Source: an uncultured Erysipelotrichaceae bacterium
GTDB taxonomy: Bacteria > Bacillota_I > Bacilli_A > RF39 > UBA660
Direction: 5' to 3'
Assembly (NCBI GenBank): GCA_902795975.1
Contig: CADBNE010000033.1
Location: 1-24,914, forward strand
Length of the DNA: 24,914 bases
Shown: positions 8,573 to 15,285 of the stretch, piece by piece
Numbering within the stretch: position 1 is the stretch's first letter
Layout: every line of letters starts with the position of its first letter
The notes under the pieces: model-generated
The model's input: only the letters and a program-made list of their open reading frames with translations
Told to the model about the DNA's origin: nothing
The model's database searches: none
Translations under genes and position numbers: made by a program

Positions 8573-9723
8573 TGTTTTTTCATAATTTTAAATACTCTTT
8601 AAAAGTATTATTTAAAAATAAAGCATTAATATTTTGGACGTTTGCTTTCCCATTATTACTAGCTACACTATTTAAAATGGCGTTTTCAAATATAACTAGT
8701 AGTGAAAAATTAAATTTAATAGATATAGCTATAGTTAATGATGATAATTATAAAAATAATATTATGTTTTCTACAGCATTTAATAATTTATCTGATAAAA
8801 ATAGTAAAGAAAGATTATTTAATGCAAAATATGTAGATGAAGATGAAGCTAAAGAATTATTAGATAAAGATAAGATAGTAGGATATCTATATATAGAAGA
8901 TAATAATCCTAAAATAGTTATTAATAAAAATGGTATTAATCAAACTATATTTAAGTATGTATCTGATGAAATATTAGAAACAAGTATTTTAATTAATGAT
9001 GTTACTAGTACTAATGATTATGATATTAAGGAACTATATAATAAAGTTTTAAAAATATTAAATAATGATAATATTAAATTAGAAAATAGATCTAACTCTA
9101 ATTTAGATTATTCAGTAATAGAATATTATACTTTAATAGCTATGACTTGTATGTATGGTAGTATGTTAGGTATGTTTAGTATAAATAAATCATTAGCTAA
9201 TATTAGTAAGATAGGTGCTAGAGTATCTATTAGTCCTACAAAGAAATTTGTTACTGTATTAAGTAGTTTACTTGCAGGTTATATAGCACAATTAATAGGA
9301 TTACTATTATTATTCTTATATACTATATTTATATTAAAAGTAGATTATGGTAATAATATATCACTTATTATTCTTTTAGCGTTTGTAGGTAGTTTTGCTG
9401 GTCTTTCTTTAGGAATATTCTTAGGTAGTATGTTAAGATGTAATGAAAATACTAAAATTGGTATTTTAATAGCATTTACTATGGTAGGATGTTTCTTTGC
9501 TGGTATGTTTGGAATAAATGAAAAATATATAATAGATTCTAATGTACCTATAATTAATAAATTAAATCCAGTAGATATGATTACAGATGGATTCTATTCA
9601 TTATATTACTATAATACAACTAGTAGATTTTATAATGATATTATATTATTATCTATATTTTCAGTATTATTAATTAGTATATCTTTTATAGGATTAAGGA
9701 GACAAAAATATGACAGTATTTAA
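8572..9723 (+). CDS. ABC-2 type transporter permease (first subunit)
   Basis: This 383-residue permease has the ABC-2 topology: a membrane helix at ~18-38 (ALIFWTFAFPLLLATLFKMAF), a large extracytoplasmic domain of about 145 residues, then five clustered helices from ~185 to the C-terminus (GSMLGMFSINKSLANISKIGARVSISPTKK follows the second helix). The NPVDMITDGFYSLYYY segment before the last helix is typical of YhgE/DrrB/NatB-like permeases. It pairs with the ATPase immediately upstream (TAATG overlap) and with the second, different permease downstream (14-base overlap), which predicts a heterodimeric pore. Substrate cannot be told from sequence. Confidence 0.88.
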   Translation: MFFHNFKYSLKVLFKNKALIFWTFAFPLLLATLFKMAFSNITSSEKLNLIDIAIVNDDNYKNNIMFSTAFNNLSDKNSKERLFNAKYVDEDEAKELLDKDKIVGYLYIEDNNPKIVINKNGINQTIFKYVSDEILETSILINDVTSTNDYDIKELYNKVLKILNNDNIKLENRSNSNLDYSVIEYYTLIAMTCMYGSMLGMFSINKSLANISKIGARVSISPTKKFVTVLSSLLAGYIAQLIGLLLLFLYTIFILKVDYGNNISLIILLAFVGSFAGLSLGIFLGSMLRCNENTKIGILIAFTMVGCFFAGMFGINEKYIIDSNVPIINKLNPVDMITDGFYSLYYYNTTSRFYNDIILLSIFSVLLISISFIGLRRQKYDSI

Positions 9724-10858
9724 AACATATTTAAAAATTCTTAATAAGAATAAGTTAATAGTAATAATATATACAATTTTATTATTAGTATTTGGATCAT
9801 TTCATATGGGAAGTAGTAGTTCATCTATGGATTTTAGCGCTACTAAGCCAAATATATATATTGTAAATGAAGATAATAATGGATTAATATCTAAAAATTT
9901 AGTTAGTTATTTGAAAAAAAATTGTAATGTTAAAAATATAGATGATAAAAAGGTTAGTATAGATGATTCATTATTTTATAGAGATGTAAATTATGTAATA
10001 TATATTCCAAATAATTTTACTAGTGAGTTTATGAAAGGTAATAATCCAGTTATAGCTATTAAGTCTACAGGAGATTATCAAGCTTCATTAGCCGAAATGA
10101 TTATTAAAAGATATATTAAAAGTGCTGATACATATAGACAATATGATTATAATGAAGAACAAATTATTGAAAGTGTTAATAAGAATTTAGATAATAGTAC
10201 TAATGTAAAAGTTACTACTAAGTTAGATACTAGTTCATTATATAGAGCATCATTTTATTTTTCATTTGCTAGTTATAGCATAATAGCTTGTTTAATTTAT
10301 GTTATAAGTTTAATTACTAATATATTTAATAATATAAAAATTAAAAAAAGAACACTTATTAGTAGTTCTAATTATAGAAAAATAAATAATAGTTTATTTT
10401 TATCTAACTGTGTATATTCTTTATTAGTATGGTTATTCTATGTAGTTATAGGATTTATATTATTAGGTAAAACTATGATAAGTTATCATGGGTTATTATT
10501 TATATTTAATTCCTTTATATTTACAGTAAGTGCTACTTCATTAGCATTTATGATAGGTAATCTTATATCTAAAAAAGATGCTATTACAGGTATAATGAAT
10601 GTAGTAGCAATTGGTTCTAGTTTCTTATGTGGTGCTTTTGTTCCACAAGAAATTTTACCTAATACAGTATTAAAGATGGGACATTTTTTTCCAACATATT
10701 ATTACATTTCAAATAATAATTATGTACAGGGATTAGAAGTATTTAATATTGATAAATTATTACCTGTATTTATTAATATGTTTATTATGTTAGGTTTTGC
10801 ACTATTATTTATAATATTAACTAATGTAATAACTAGATTTAAAAGAAAAATTGGATAA
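9710..10858 (+). CDS. ABC-2 type transporter permease (second subunit)
   Basis: This 382-residue protein has the same topology as its upstream partner: one N-terminal helix at ~14-33, an extracytoplasmic domain of about 150 residues (~34-180), then five helices to the C-terminus. Motifs such as FLCGAFVPQEILP before TVLKMGHFFPTYYYI are typical of ABC-2 permeases. The start lies inside the previous gene (14-base overlap), with AAGGAGA upstream at 9696-9702, so translation is coupled. It closes the operon and is followed by a GC-containing hairpin terminator. With the ATPase and the first permease it would form a heterodimeric exporter. Confidence 0.88.
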   Translation: MTVFKTYLKILNKNKLIVIIYTILLLVFGSFHMGSSSSSMDFSATKPNIYIVNEDNNGLISKNLVSYLKKNCNVKNIDDKKVSIDDSLFYRDVNYVIYIPNNFTSEFMKGNNPVIAIKSTGDYQASLAEMIIKRYIKSADTYRQYDYNEEQIIESVNKNLDNSTNVKVTTKLDTSSLYRASFYFSFASYSIIACLIYVISLITNIFNNIKIKKRTLISSSNYRKINNSLFLSNCVYSLLVWLFYVVIGFILLGKTMISYHGLLFIFNSFIFTVSATSLAFMIGNLISKKDAITGIMNVVAIGSSFLCGAFVPQEILPNTVLKMGHFFPTYYYISNNNYVQGLEVFNIDKLLPVFINMFIMLGFALLFIILTNVITRFKRKIG

Positions 10859-10862
10859 AATT

Positions 10863-10881
10863 AAAAGGCAATAGCCTTTTT
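10863..10881 (+). terminator. rho-independent terminator of the ABC operon
   Basis: AAAAGGC (10863-10869), loop AATA, and GCCTTTT (10874-10880) continuing into a T-run: a compact hairpin just after the operon's last stop codon. Confidence 0.85.
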
Positions 10882-10899
10882 TTATTTGTAATTTTATTG

Positions 10900-10905
10900 T
10901 ATAAT
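10900..10905 (+). promoter_or_regulatory. -10 box of the hydrolase-like gene
   Basis: TATAAT preceded by TTG, 10 nt from AGGAGAGA (10916-10923). The -35 region is T-rich with no clear hexamer. Confidence 0.4.
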
Positions 10906-10926
10906 TATATATAGTAGGAGAGAGAT

Positions 10927-11634
10927 ATGAGGAATAAATTGGGAGTAGTTATAATTTTATGTTTAGATTTAATCTTAATATTATTATTTAAAGGACTAAT
11001 TGGATCTATTAAAACTTGTTATAAGCATACTATTAAATTAAATGACAAAAAAGATATATCTAATACATATAAATTAGAAATGAATAAATTAAATGATTTA
11101 TCCTATTATTTATATACTCCAAGTAATAAAAAAGATAATATGCCACTTATAATATATTTACATGGTAATAATAATGATATTACTAATGAGAATATTATAA
11201 AATATTTAAATGATGGATATTATGATTATTTGGAATCATATATAGTAATACCTAAATTAGATGATAAATATAATAATTGGATAGATATTCAATCTAATAT
11301 AGTTAATTTAATTAATTATATGTATAATAATTATAATATTGATATAAATAGAATATCATTAACAGGCTATGATAAGGGTGCTACAGGAGTATATCAATTA
11401 CAAACAAAATTACCTAATACATTTTCATGTATATTACCTATGAATGGTAATATAAAAGATATATATGTAGATACTAATAAAATTAATAAAACTAAAGTAT
11501 GGTTATATACTTCTAATAATGATAATTATACAAGTAGTTTAATTAATAGTTCTAAAATAACTAAATATGATGGAGATTATAGTTTAGAATATAAGAATAA
11601 AGATGTAATTAATTGGCTGGTAAATTGCAAATAG
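10927..11634 (+). CDS. membrane-anchored alpha/beta-hydrolase-like protein, probably catalytically dead
   Basis: This 235-residue protein has an N-terminal hydrophobic signal-anchor (~6-30), then an alpha/beta-hydrolase core resembling secreted feruloyl-esterase/PHB-depolymerase-like proteins: MPLIIYLHGNNND (oxyanion-hole strand), WIDIQSNIVNLINYM, and the nucleophile-elbow region ISLTGYDKGATGVYQL. In these enzymes the elbow is GxSxGG, but here it reads GYDKGA, so Ser is Asp. Near the C-terminus, where homologues carry the catalytic His before a final VINWL helix, I see DGDYSLEYKNKDVINWL with no His. It may be a binding or scaffolding pseudo-enzyme outside the membrane. The start has AGGAGAGA upstream. 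No terminator follows clearly; a new promoter lies 4-12 bases after the stop. Confidence 0.7.
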   Translation: MRNKLGVVIILCLDLILILLFKGLIGSIKTCYKHTIKLNDKKDISNTYKLEMNKLNDLSYYLYTPSNKKDNMPLIIYLHGNNNDITNENIIKYLNDGYYDYLESYIVIPKLDDKYNNWIDIQSNIVNLINYMYNNYNIDINRISLTGYDKGATGVYQLQTKLPNTFSCILPMNGNIKDIYVDTNKINKTKVWLYTSNNDNYTSSLINSSKITKYDGDYSLEYKNKDVINWLVNCK

Positions 11635-11637
11635 ATA

Positions 11638-11646
11638 TGCTATAAT
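11638..11646 (+). promoter_or_regulatory. extended -10 promoter of the phosphorelay pair
   Basis: TGCTATAAT is a perfect extended -10 (TGnTATAAT), about 30 nt before the ribosome binding site GGTGAT (11678-11683) of the HATPase-REC-Hpt gene. Confidence 0.5.
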
Positions 11647-11692
11647 TATTTTGTAATATAGGAAGACTTGAAAGTATGGTGATAACTTATTT

Positions 11693-12949
11693 ATGAATAA
11701 TGAAGTAAATAAATTACAAGTTGTAAATAAAAATTATAAATTAAAGGATATATATGATGAATTAGCTACATATGTTAAAAGTAGTATTCATAGTGGAGTA
11801 GAATTTAAAACTTCATATGATGATAGTATACCTGAAGTATTAAATGGTGATGCAGATAATATAAAAAATATATTACAAAATTTACTAAGAAATTCTATTA
11901 ATTGTACTAATCAAGGTTATATATCATTTACATTTAATTCTGTTGTTAAAGATGATATTTGTAAGTTAGTAATAGTTGTAGAAGATAGTGGATTTGGTAT
12001 TAAAGATGAAGATATAGATAAATTATTTAATAAAACTGATCATGGTTTTGGATTAACATCTACTAAGGAAATACTAGAATTAATGGGTGGTACAATAGCA
12101 GTACAAAGTAAATATAATGAAGGTTCAAGATTTACTTTGTCTATTGAACAAAAAGTATCTAATGAAAAGATAGTATCTTTTGATGGTAATAATAAAAAAG
12201 TATTAGTTATTGATGATGATAAAGTAAATCTTGATATAGCATCAAGATATCTAAAAGAATTTAATTTAGATGTTACTACATTATGTAGTGGTATGGAATG
12301 TATTAATAATATATTAGATGGTAATAAATATGATTTAATTATTATTGATGATGAAATGCCTGGTATGAGTGGTATAGTGACATTACAAAATTTAAAGAAA
12401 ATAATTGGATTTAATACTCCAGTGGTTATATATACTTCTAATATAGATACACCTATGTTAGAAAGTTATGCTAATGCAGGTTTTACTGATTATTTAGTTA
12501 AACCAATTAGTAAAAATATACTAGAAGAATTATTAGTTAAATATATAGGAACTTCTGATACTAAAGAAACTATATCAGAAGAAAAACTTACAGGAGAAGA
12601 ATTACTTCGAAATAGTGGAGTTAATTTAGAAGCTAGTTTAGAATTATTAGGAGATATGGATATGTATAATGATACTATCAAAGATTTTTATAATGAATCA
12701 GAAACTAGATTAAAAGATATAGCACATTATAAAGAAATAGGGGATATGCCTAATTATGCTATATTAGTACATGCTATGAAGAGTGATTCAAAATATTTAG
12801 GCTTTACTAAATTAGCTGAATTATCTTATAACCATGAAATGGCTAGTAAAGGTAATGATATAAATTATGTAAATGAACATTATGATGAGTTAATGGAAGA
12901 AGCAGAAAAAATAATTAAGTTAGCAAAAGCATATATAGAGGGAGAATAG
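11693..12949 (+). CDS. HATPase-REC-Hpt phosphorelay protein lacking DHp and sensor domains
   Basis: This 418-residue protein has three domains. HATPase_c (~15-152): N-box QNLLRNSIN (N63, N67), G1 DSGFG (98-102), F-box LFNKTDHG, G2 GFGL (118-121). Receiver (~168-285): acidic pocket D174-D176, phosphoacceptor D219 in IIIDDEMPGMSG, T248 and K270. Hpt (~305-415): H360 in LVHAMKSDSKYLG. The sequence begins where a hybrid histidine kinase would leave its DHp domain (NKLQVVNKNYKLKDI...), so no phosphorylatable DHp His, sensor or membrane helix is present. A stop codon (TGA 11669-11671) lies 24 bases upstream in frame, so the gene is not merely mis-started. GGTGAT (11678-11683) serves the ATG. It may work with a partner kinase, or phosphorylate its own Hpt as CheA does. 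The stand-alone receiver starts 2 bases after its stop. Confidence 0.85.
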   Translation: MNNEVNKLQVVNKNYKLKDIYDELATYVKSSIHSGVEFKTSYDDSIPEVLNGDADNIKNILQNLLRNSINCTNQGYISFTFNSVVKDDICKLVIVVEDSGFGIKDEDIDKLFNKTDHGFGLTSTKEILELMGGTIAVQSKYNEGSRFTLSIEQKVSNEKIVSFDGNNKKVLVIDDDKVNLDIASRYLKEFNLDVTTLCSGMECINNILDGNKYDLIIIDDEMPGMSGIVTLQNLKKIIGFNTPVVIYTSNIDTPMLESYANAGFTDYLVKPISKNILEELLVKYIGTSDTKETISEEKLTGEELLRNSGVNLEASLELLGDMDMYNDTIKDFYNESETRLKDIAHYKEIGDMPNYAILVHAMKSDSKYLGFTKLAELSYNHEMASKGNDINYVNEHYDELMEEAEKIIKLAKAYIEGE

Positions 12950-12951
12950 AA

Positions 12952-13476
12952 ATGAACGAGTTATTAGAAAAAGTAAACAAAACAATTGATGATAGCATTG
13001 CTACTAGTAATGAAGAAGTTGCATTACAGCTAAGAATATTAAAAGGAAACATAAATACATTATTTAATGAAGCTATAGCTAATAATGTACAACCAACATC
13101 AGTACAATCTGTAGAATCAGAAAAAAAATCTATATTAATTGTAGATGATTCAAGTATTATTAGAAATTATTTACAAAAAGCTATTGGTGACAAATATGAC
13201 ACTATTTTAGTAGATGGTGGTGCTAAAGCTATAGAGACTATACCTAATAGTAAAATTGATTTAATATTATTAGATTTAATGATGCCAGGTATTGATGGAT
13301 TTGGTGTATTAGATTATATTAAAAGTAATGGTATAGCTATTCCAGTAATTATAATTAGTGGAGATACTACTAAAGAAACTATTGATAAAGCATTTGCATA
13401 TAATGTAGTAGATATGATTGAAAAACCATTCTCTGATAAAGTTATAATGGATAAAATAGATAGAGTTTTAGCATAA
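12952..13476 (+). CDS. stand-alone receiver-domain response regulator
   Basis: This 174-residue protein has a helical N-terminal segment of about 45 residues (MNELLEKVNKTIDDSI..., possible dimerisation coil), a short linker, then a CheY-like receiver at ~59-174 with the full active site: D65/D66 in VDDSS, phosphoacceptor D108 in LLDLMMPGIDG, S136 in IIISGD and K158 in EKPF. There is no DNA-binding or enzymatic output domain, so it probably works through protein contacts or as a phosphate shuttle. It follows the HATPase-REC-Hpt gene after 2 bases with GAGGGAGA upstream, so they are co-expressed, and the Hpt of its neighbour is the obvious phosphodonor. The unit ends at a hairpin shared with the convergent gene. 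Confidence 0.88.
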   Translation: MNELLEKVNKTIDDSIATSNEEVALQLRILKGNINTLFNEAIANNVQPTSVQSVESEKKSILIVDDSSIIRNYLQKAIGDKYDTILVDGGAKAIETIPNSKIDLILLDLMMPGIDGFGVLDYIKSNGIAIPVIIISGDTTKETIDKAFAYNVVDMIEKPFSDKVIMDKIDRVLA

Positions 13477-13501
13477 AAAAAGATGATTTACATCTTTTTT
13501 T
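13475..13501. terminator. bidirectional terminator between receiver gene and zinc-ribbon gene
   Basis: A perfect 11-bp stem, seven A then GATG (13475-13485), loop ATTTA, CATC then seven T (13491-13501), works in both directions. The plus-strand stop overlaps the left arm and the minus-strand stop (13490-13488) is in the loop. Confidence 0.85.
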
Positions 13502-13760
13502 CTTCTTCTATATTAAGTAATTTAGTTAATTTTTGTATTCTACTATTAGTATATTTTAAAGTTTTTATTTTTTCCTTAGCTTCATCTTTATCTTTTAAAA
13601 TATAATGTATTGTATAATCGTTACATTTATGACAATGCATCTTAATACTTTCAAATAATTTGTATCTATCAAATTCTCTTTCACTTATTATTGTTATAAT
13701 TCCACATTTACAACATATAACATCACATTTTTTATATTTAAAGTTTCTAACTGTATTCAT
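13488..13760 (-). CDS. small zinc-ribbon protein, unknown function
   Basis: This 90-residue protein has a likely zinc-binding site from C16/C19 (VICCKCG) and C43/C46 (HCHKCND), with extra C12, C17, H42 and H44. The strand-turn-strand spacing of about 23 residues between the two Cys pairs fits a zinc ribbon. After residue ~55 it becomes a charged helix (KDKDEAKEKIKTLKYTNSRIQKLTKLL). No family is recognised; similar ribbons occur in RNA- or DNA-binding accessory proteins. AGGTGAT lies just upstream of the ATG on the minus strand, and a TATAAT (13786-13781) lies 10 nt before that. It is a lone minus-strand gene, divergent from obg and convergent with the receiver gene. Confidence 0.7.
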   Translation of the reverse strand: MNTVRNFKYKKCDVICCKCGIITIISEREFDRYKLFESIKMHCHKCNDYTIHYILKDKDEAKEKIKTLKYTNSRIQKLTKLLNIEEEKKM

Positions 13761-13780
13761 AGTATCACCTAGTAGATTTT

Positions 13781-13786
13781 ATTATA
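13781..13786 (-). promoter_or_regulatory. -10 box of the zinc-ribbon gene
   Basis: TATAAT on the minus strand, 10 nt from AGGTGAT. The rest of 13787-13887 is almost pure A/T with no other structure that I can support. Confidence 0.4.
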
Positions 13787-13887
13787 ATATATAATTTGAT
13801 ATATTACTATACATAATTTATAATTTTATTTTTATAATAGATATATATAATATTTATGTATATCTTTTTTTATTTAAGTTTTTTTGA

Positions 13888-13893
13888 TATAAT
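13888..13893 (+). promoter_or_regulatory. -10 box of obg
   Basis: TATAAT, 8 nt before GAGGAGGGG (13901-13909). The 17-bp-upstream position is a T-run, so the -35 is weak. Confidence 0.45.
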
Positions 13894-13914
13894 ACCAAAA
13901 GAGGAGGGGATAAT

Positions 13915-15189
13915 ATGTTCGTTGATGAGGTAACACTTGACTTACAAGCTGGTAATGGTGGTAATGGTTGTTTAGCTTTTAGAAGAGAAAAATATGTAGA
14001 AATGGGTGGACCATTTGGTGGTAATGGTGGTCATGGAGGTAATATTGTATTTAAAGTAGATGAAGGATTAAATACGTTAATAGACCTTAGAATGAGTAAA
14101 CATTATAAAGCTAAAAATGGTGAACATGGACAAGGTAAAGCAATGAATGGTGCTAATGCTCCAGATTTAGTAATTAAAGTTCCACTAGGTACTGTTGTTA
14201 CTGATTTAGAAACTAATTTTATCCTTGCAGATTTAACAAAGAAAGATGATGAAGTAGTAGTTGCTTATGGAGGCCGTGGTGGACGTGGTAATATGGCATT
14301 TGTAACACGTACTAATAAGGCTCCAGATTTTGCAGAAAATGGTGAACCAGGAGAAGAGAAAAAAGTAAAAGTTGAATTAAAACTTTTAGCTGATGTAGGA
14401 TTAGTTGGTTTACCTAGTGTAGGTAAAAGTACTATTATAAGTAAAATAAGTGCTGCTAAACCTAAAATAGCTGCATATCACTTTACTACTTTAAAACCTA
14501 ATTTAGGCGTAGTTAAAACTAAAGATGGTAGATCTTTTGTGGTAGCAGATCTTCCTGGATTAATAGAGGGTGCATCACTTGGTGAAGGACTTGGAGATAA
14601 ATTTTTAAGACATATAGAAAGAACTCGTGTTATAGCGCATATTATAGATATGGCAGGTACTGAGGGTAGAGATCCATATGAAGATTATATAACTATAAAT
14701 AAGGAGTTAGAAAACTTTAATAAGAAAATTATAGAGAAGCCACAAATAATAATTGCTAATAAAATGGATGTAGAAGGTTCTAAAGAAAATTTAGCTAAGT
14801 TTAAAGAAAAAGTAGATTTGCCTATATATGAAGTATCTGCTTTAAATAATGAAGGATTAGATAAGGTATTAATTGCTTTAGCAGATAAACTTGACACTAT
14901 AGAAAAACAACCATTATATGAAGAAGAAAGATTTGAATCTCATGTATTATATAAATTTAAACAAGAACAACCATTTACTGTAACTAAAGATTCAGATGGT
15001 GCTTATGTAATACGTGGTGATGAAATAGAGAAAATATATAAGATGACTTGGTTTGTTACTGATGAAGCATTCTTAAGATTTTCTAATAAATTACGTAAAC
15101 TTGGTATAGATGATAAATTAAAAGAAATGGGTATTCAAAATGGTGATATAGTTAGAATTCTTGATTATGAGTTCGAATATAGAGAATAA
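13915..15189 (+). CDS. obg: Obg/CgtA GTPase, ribosome assembly
   Basis: This essential 424-residue GTPase binds the large ribosomal subunit and links assembly with growth and stress signals. Three domains are visible. Residues 1-158 are the glycine-rich Obg fold (AGNGGNG, GGPFGGNGGHGG, GGRGGRGNM). The G domain follows: G1 GLPSVGKST (165-173), switch I FTTLKPNLG, G3 DLPGLIEGA (212-220), G4 NKMD (282-285) and G5 SAL. The C-terminal OCT domain (~345-424) ends ILDYEFEYRE. The start has a strong GAGGAGG site. CGT/CGG-type arginine codons, rare elsewhere in the window, appear here, which fits higher expression. It lacks the usual rplU-rpmA neighbours and is a monocistronic unit with its own terminator. 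Confidence 0.97.
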   Translation: MFVDEVTLDLQAGNGGNGCLAFRREKYVEMGGPFGGNGGHGGNIVFKVDEGLNTLIDLRMSKHYKAKNGEHGQGKAMNGANAPDLVIKVPLGTVVTDLETNFILADLTKKDDEVVVAYGGRGGRGNMAFVTRTNKAPDFAENGEPGEEKKVKVELKLLADVGLVGLPSVGKSTIISKISAAKPKIAAYHFTTLKPNLGVVKTKDGRSFVVADLPGLIEGASLGEGLGDKFLRHIERTRVIAHIIDMAGTEGRDPYEDYITINKELENFNKKIIEKPQIIIANKMDVEGSKENLAKFKEKVDLPIYEVSALNNEGLDKVLIALADKLDTIEKQPLYEEERFESHVLYKFKQEQPFTVTKDSDGAYVIRGDEIEKIYKMTWFVTDEAFLRFSNKLRKLGIDDKLKEMGIQNGDIVRILDYEFEYRE

Positions 15190-15215
15190 ATTGATGTTTA
15201 TACATCAATTTTTTT
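15188..15215 (+). terminator. rho-independent terminator of obg
   Basis: AAATTGATGT (15188-15197) pairs with ACATCAATTT (15202-15211) around a TTAT loop, followed by a T-run. Confidence 0.82.
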
Positions 15216-15223
15216 AACTTTTA

Positions 15224-15252
15224 TTGAATAAACTTATAATTTAAGGTATAAT
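15224..15252 (+). promoter_or_regulatory. promoter of the large surface protein gene
   Basis: TTGAAT (15224-15229), a 17-nt spacer and TATAAT (15247-15252): one of the best-matched vegetative promoters in the window. Confidence 0.65.
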
Positions 15253-15285
15253 GAGTATAAATAATAATAGGAGTGTGTATGTATC

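Noticed and set aside
11635..11692. Remnant DHp domain upstream of the HATPase-REC-Hpt gene
   Set aside because: One other frame reads RLESMVITYL before a stop, faintly like the end of a DHp helix, but it is ten residues and not convincing; the rest of the gap is promoter-like.
12490..12681. 63-codon minus-strand frame
   Set aside because: It is antisense to the REC-Hpt linker of a well-supported gene and has no start signals.
13787..13887. A/T-only stretch upstream of obg as a replication-origin-like element
   Set aside because: No DnaA-box-like TTATNCACA cluster is seen; it is simple divergent intergenic sequence.
14685..14897. 70-codon minus-strand frame
   Set aside because: It is antisense to the obg G domain; no ribosome binding site or promoter.
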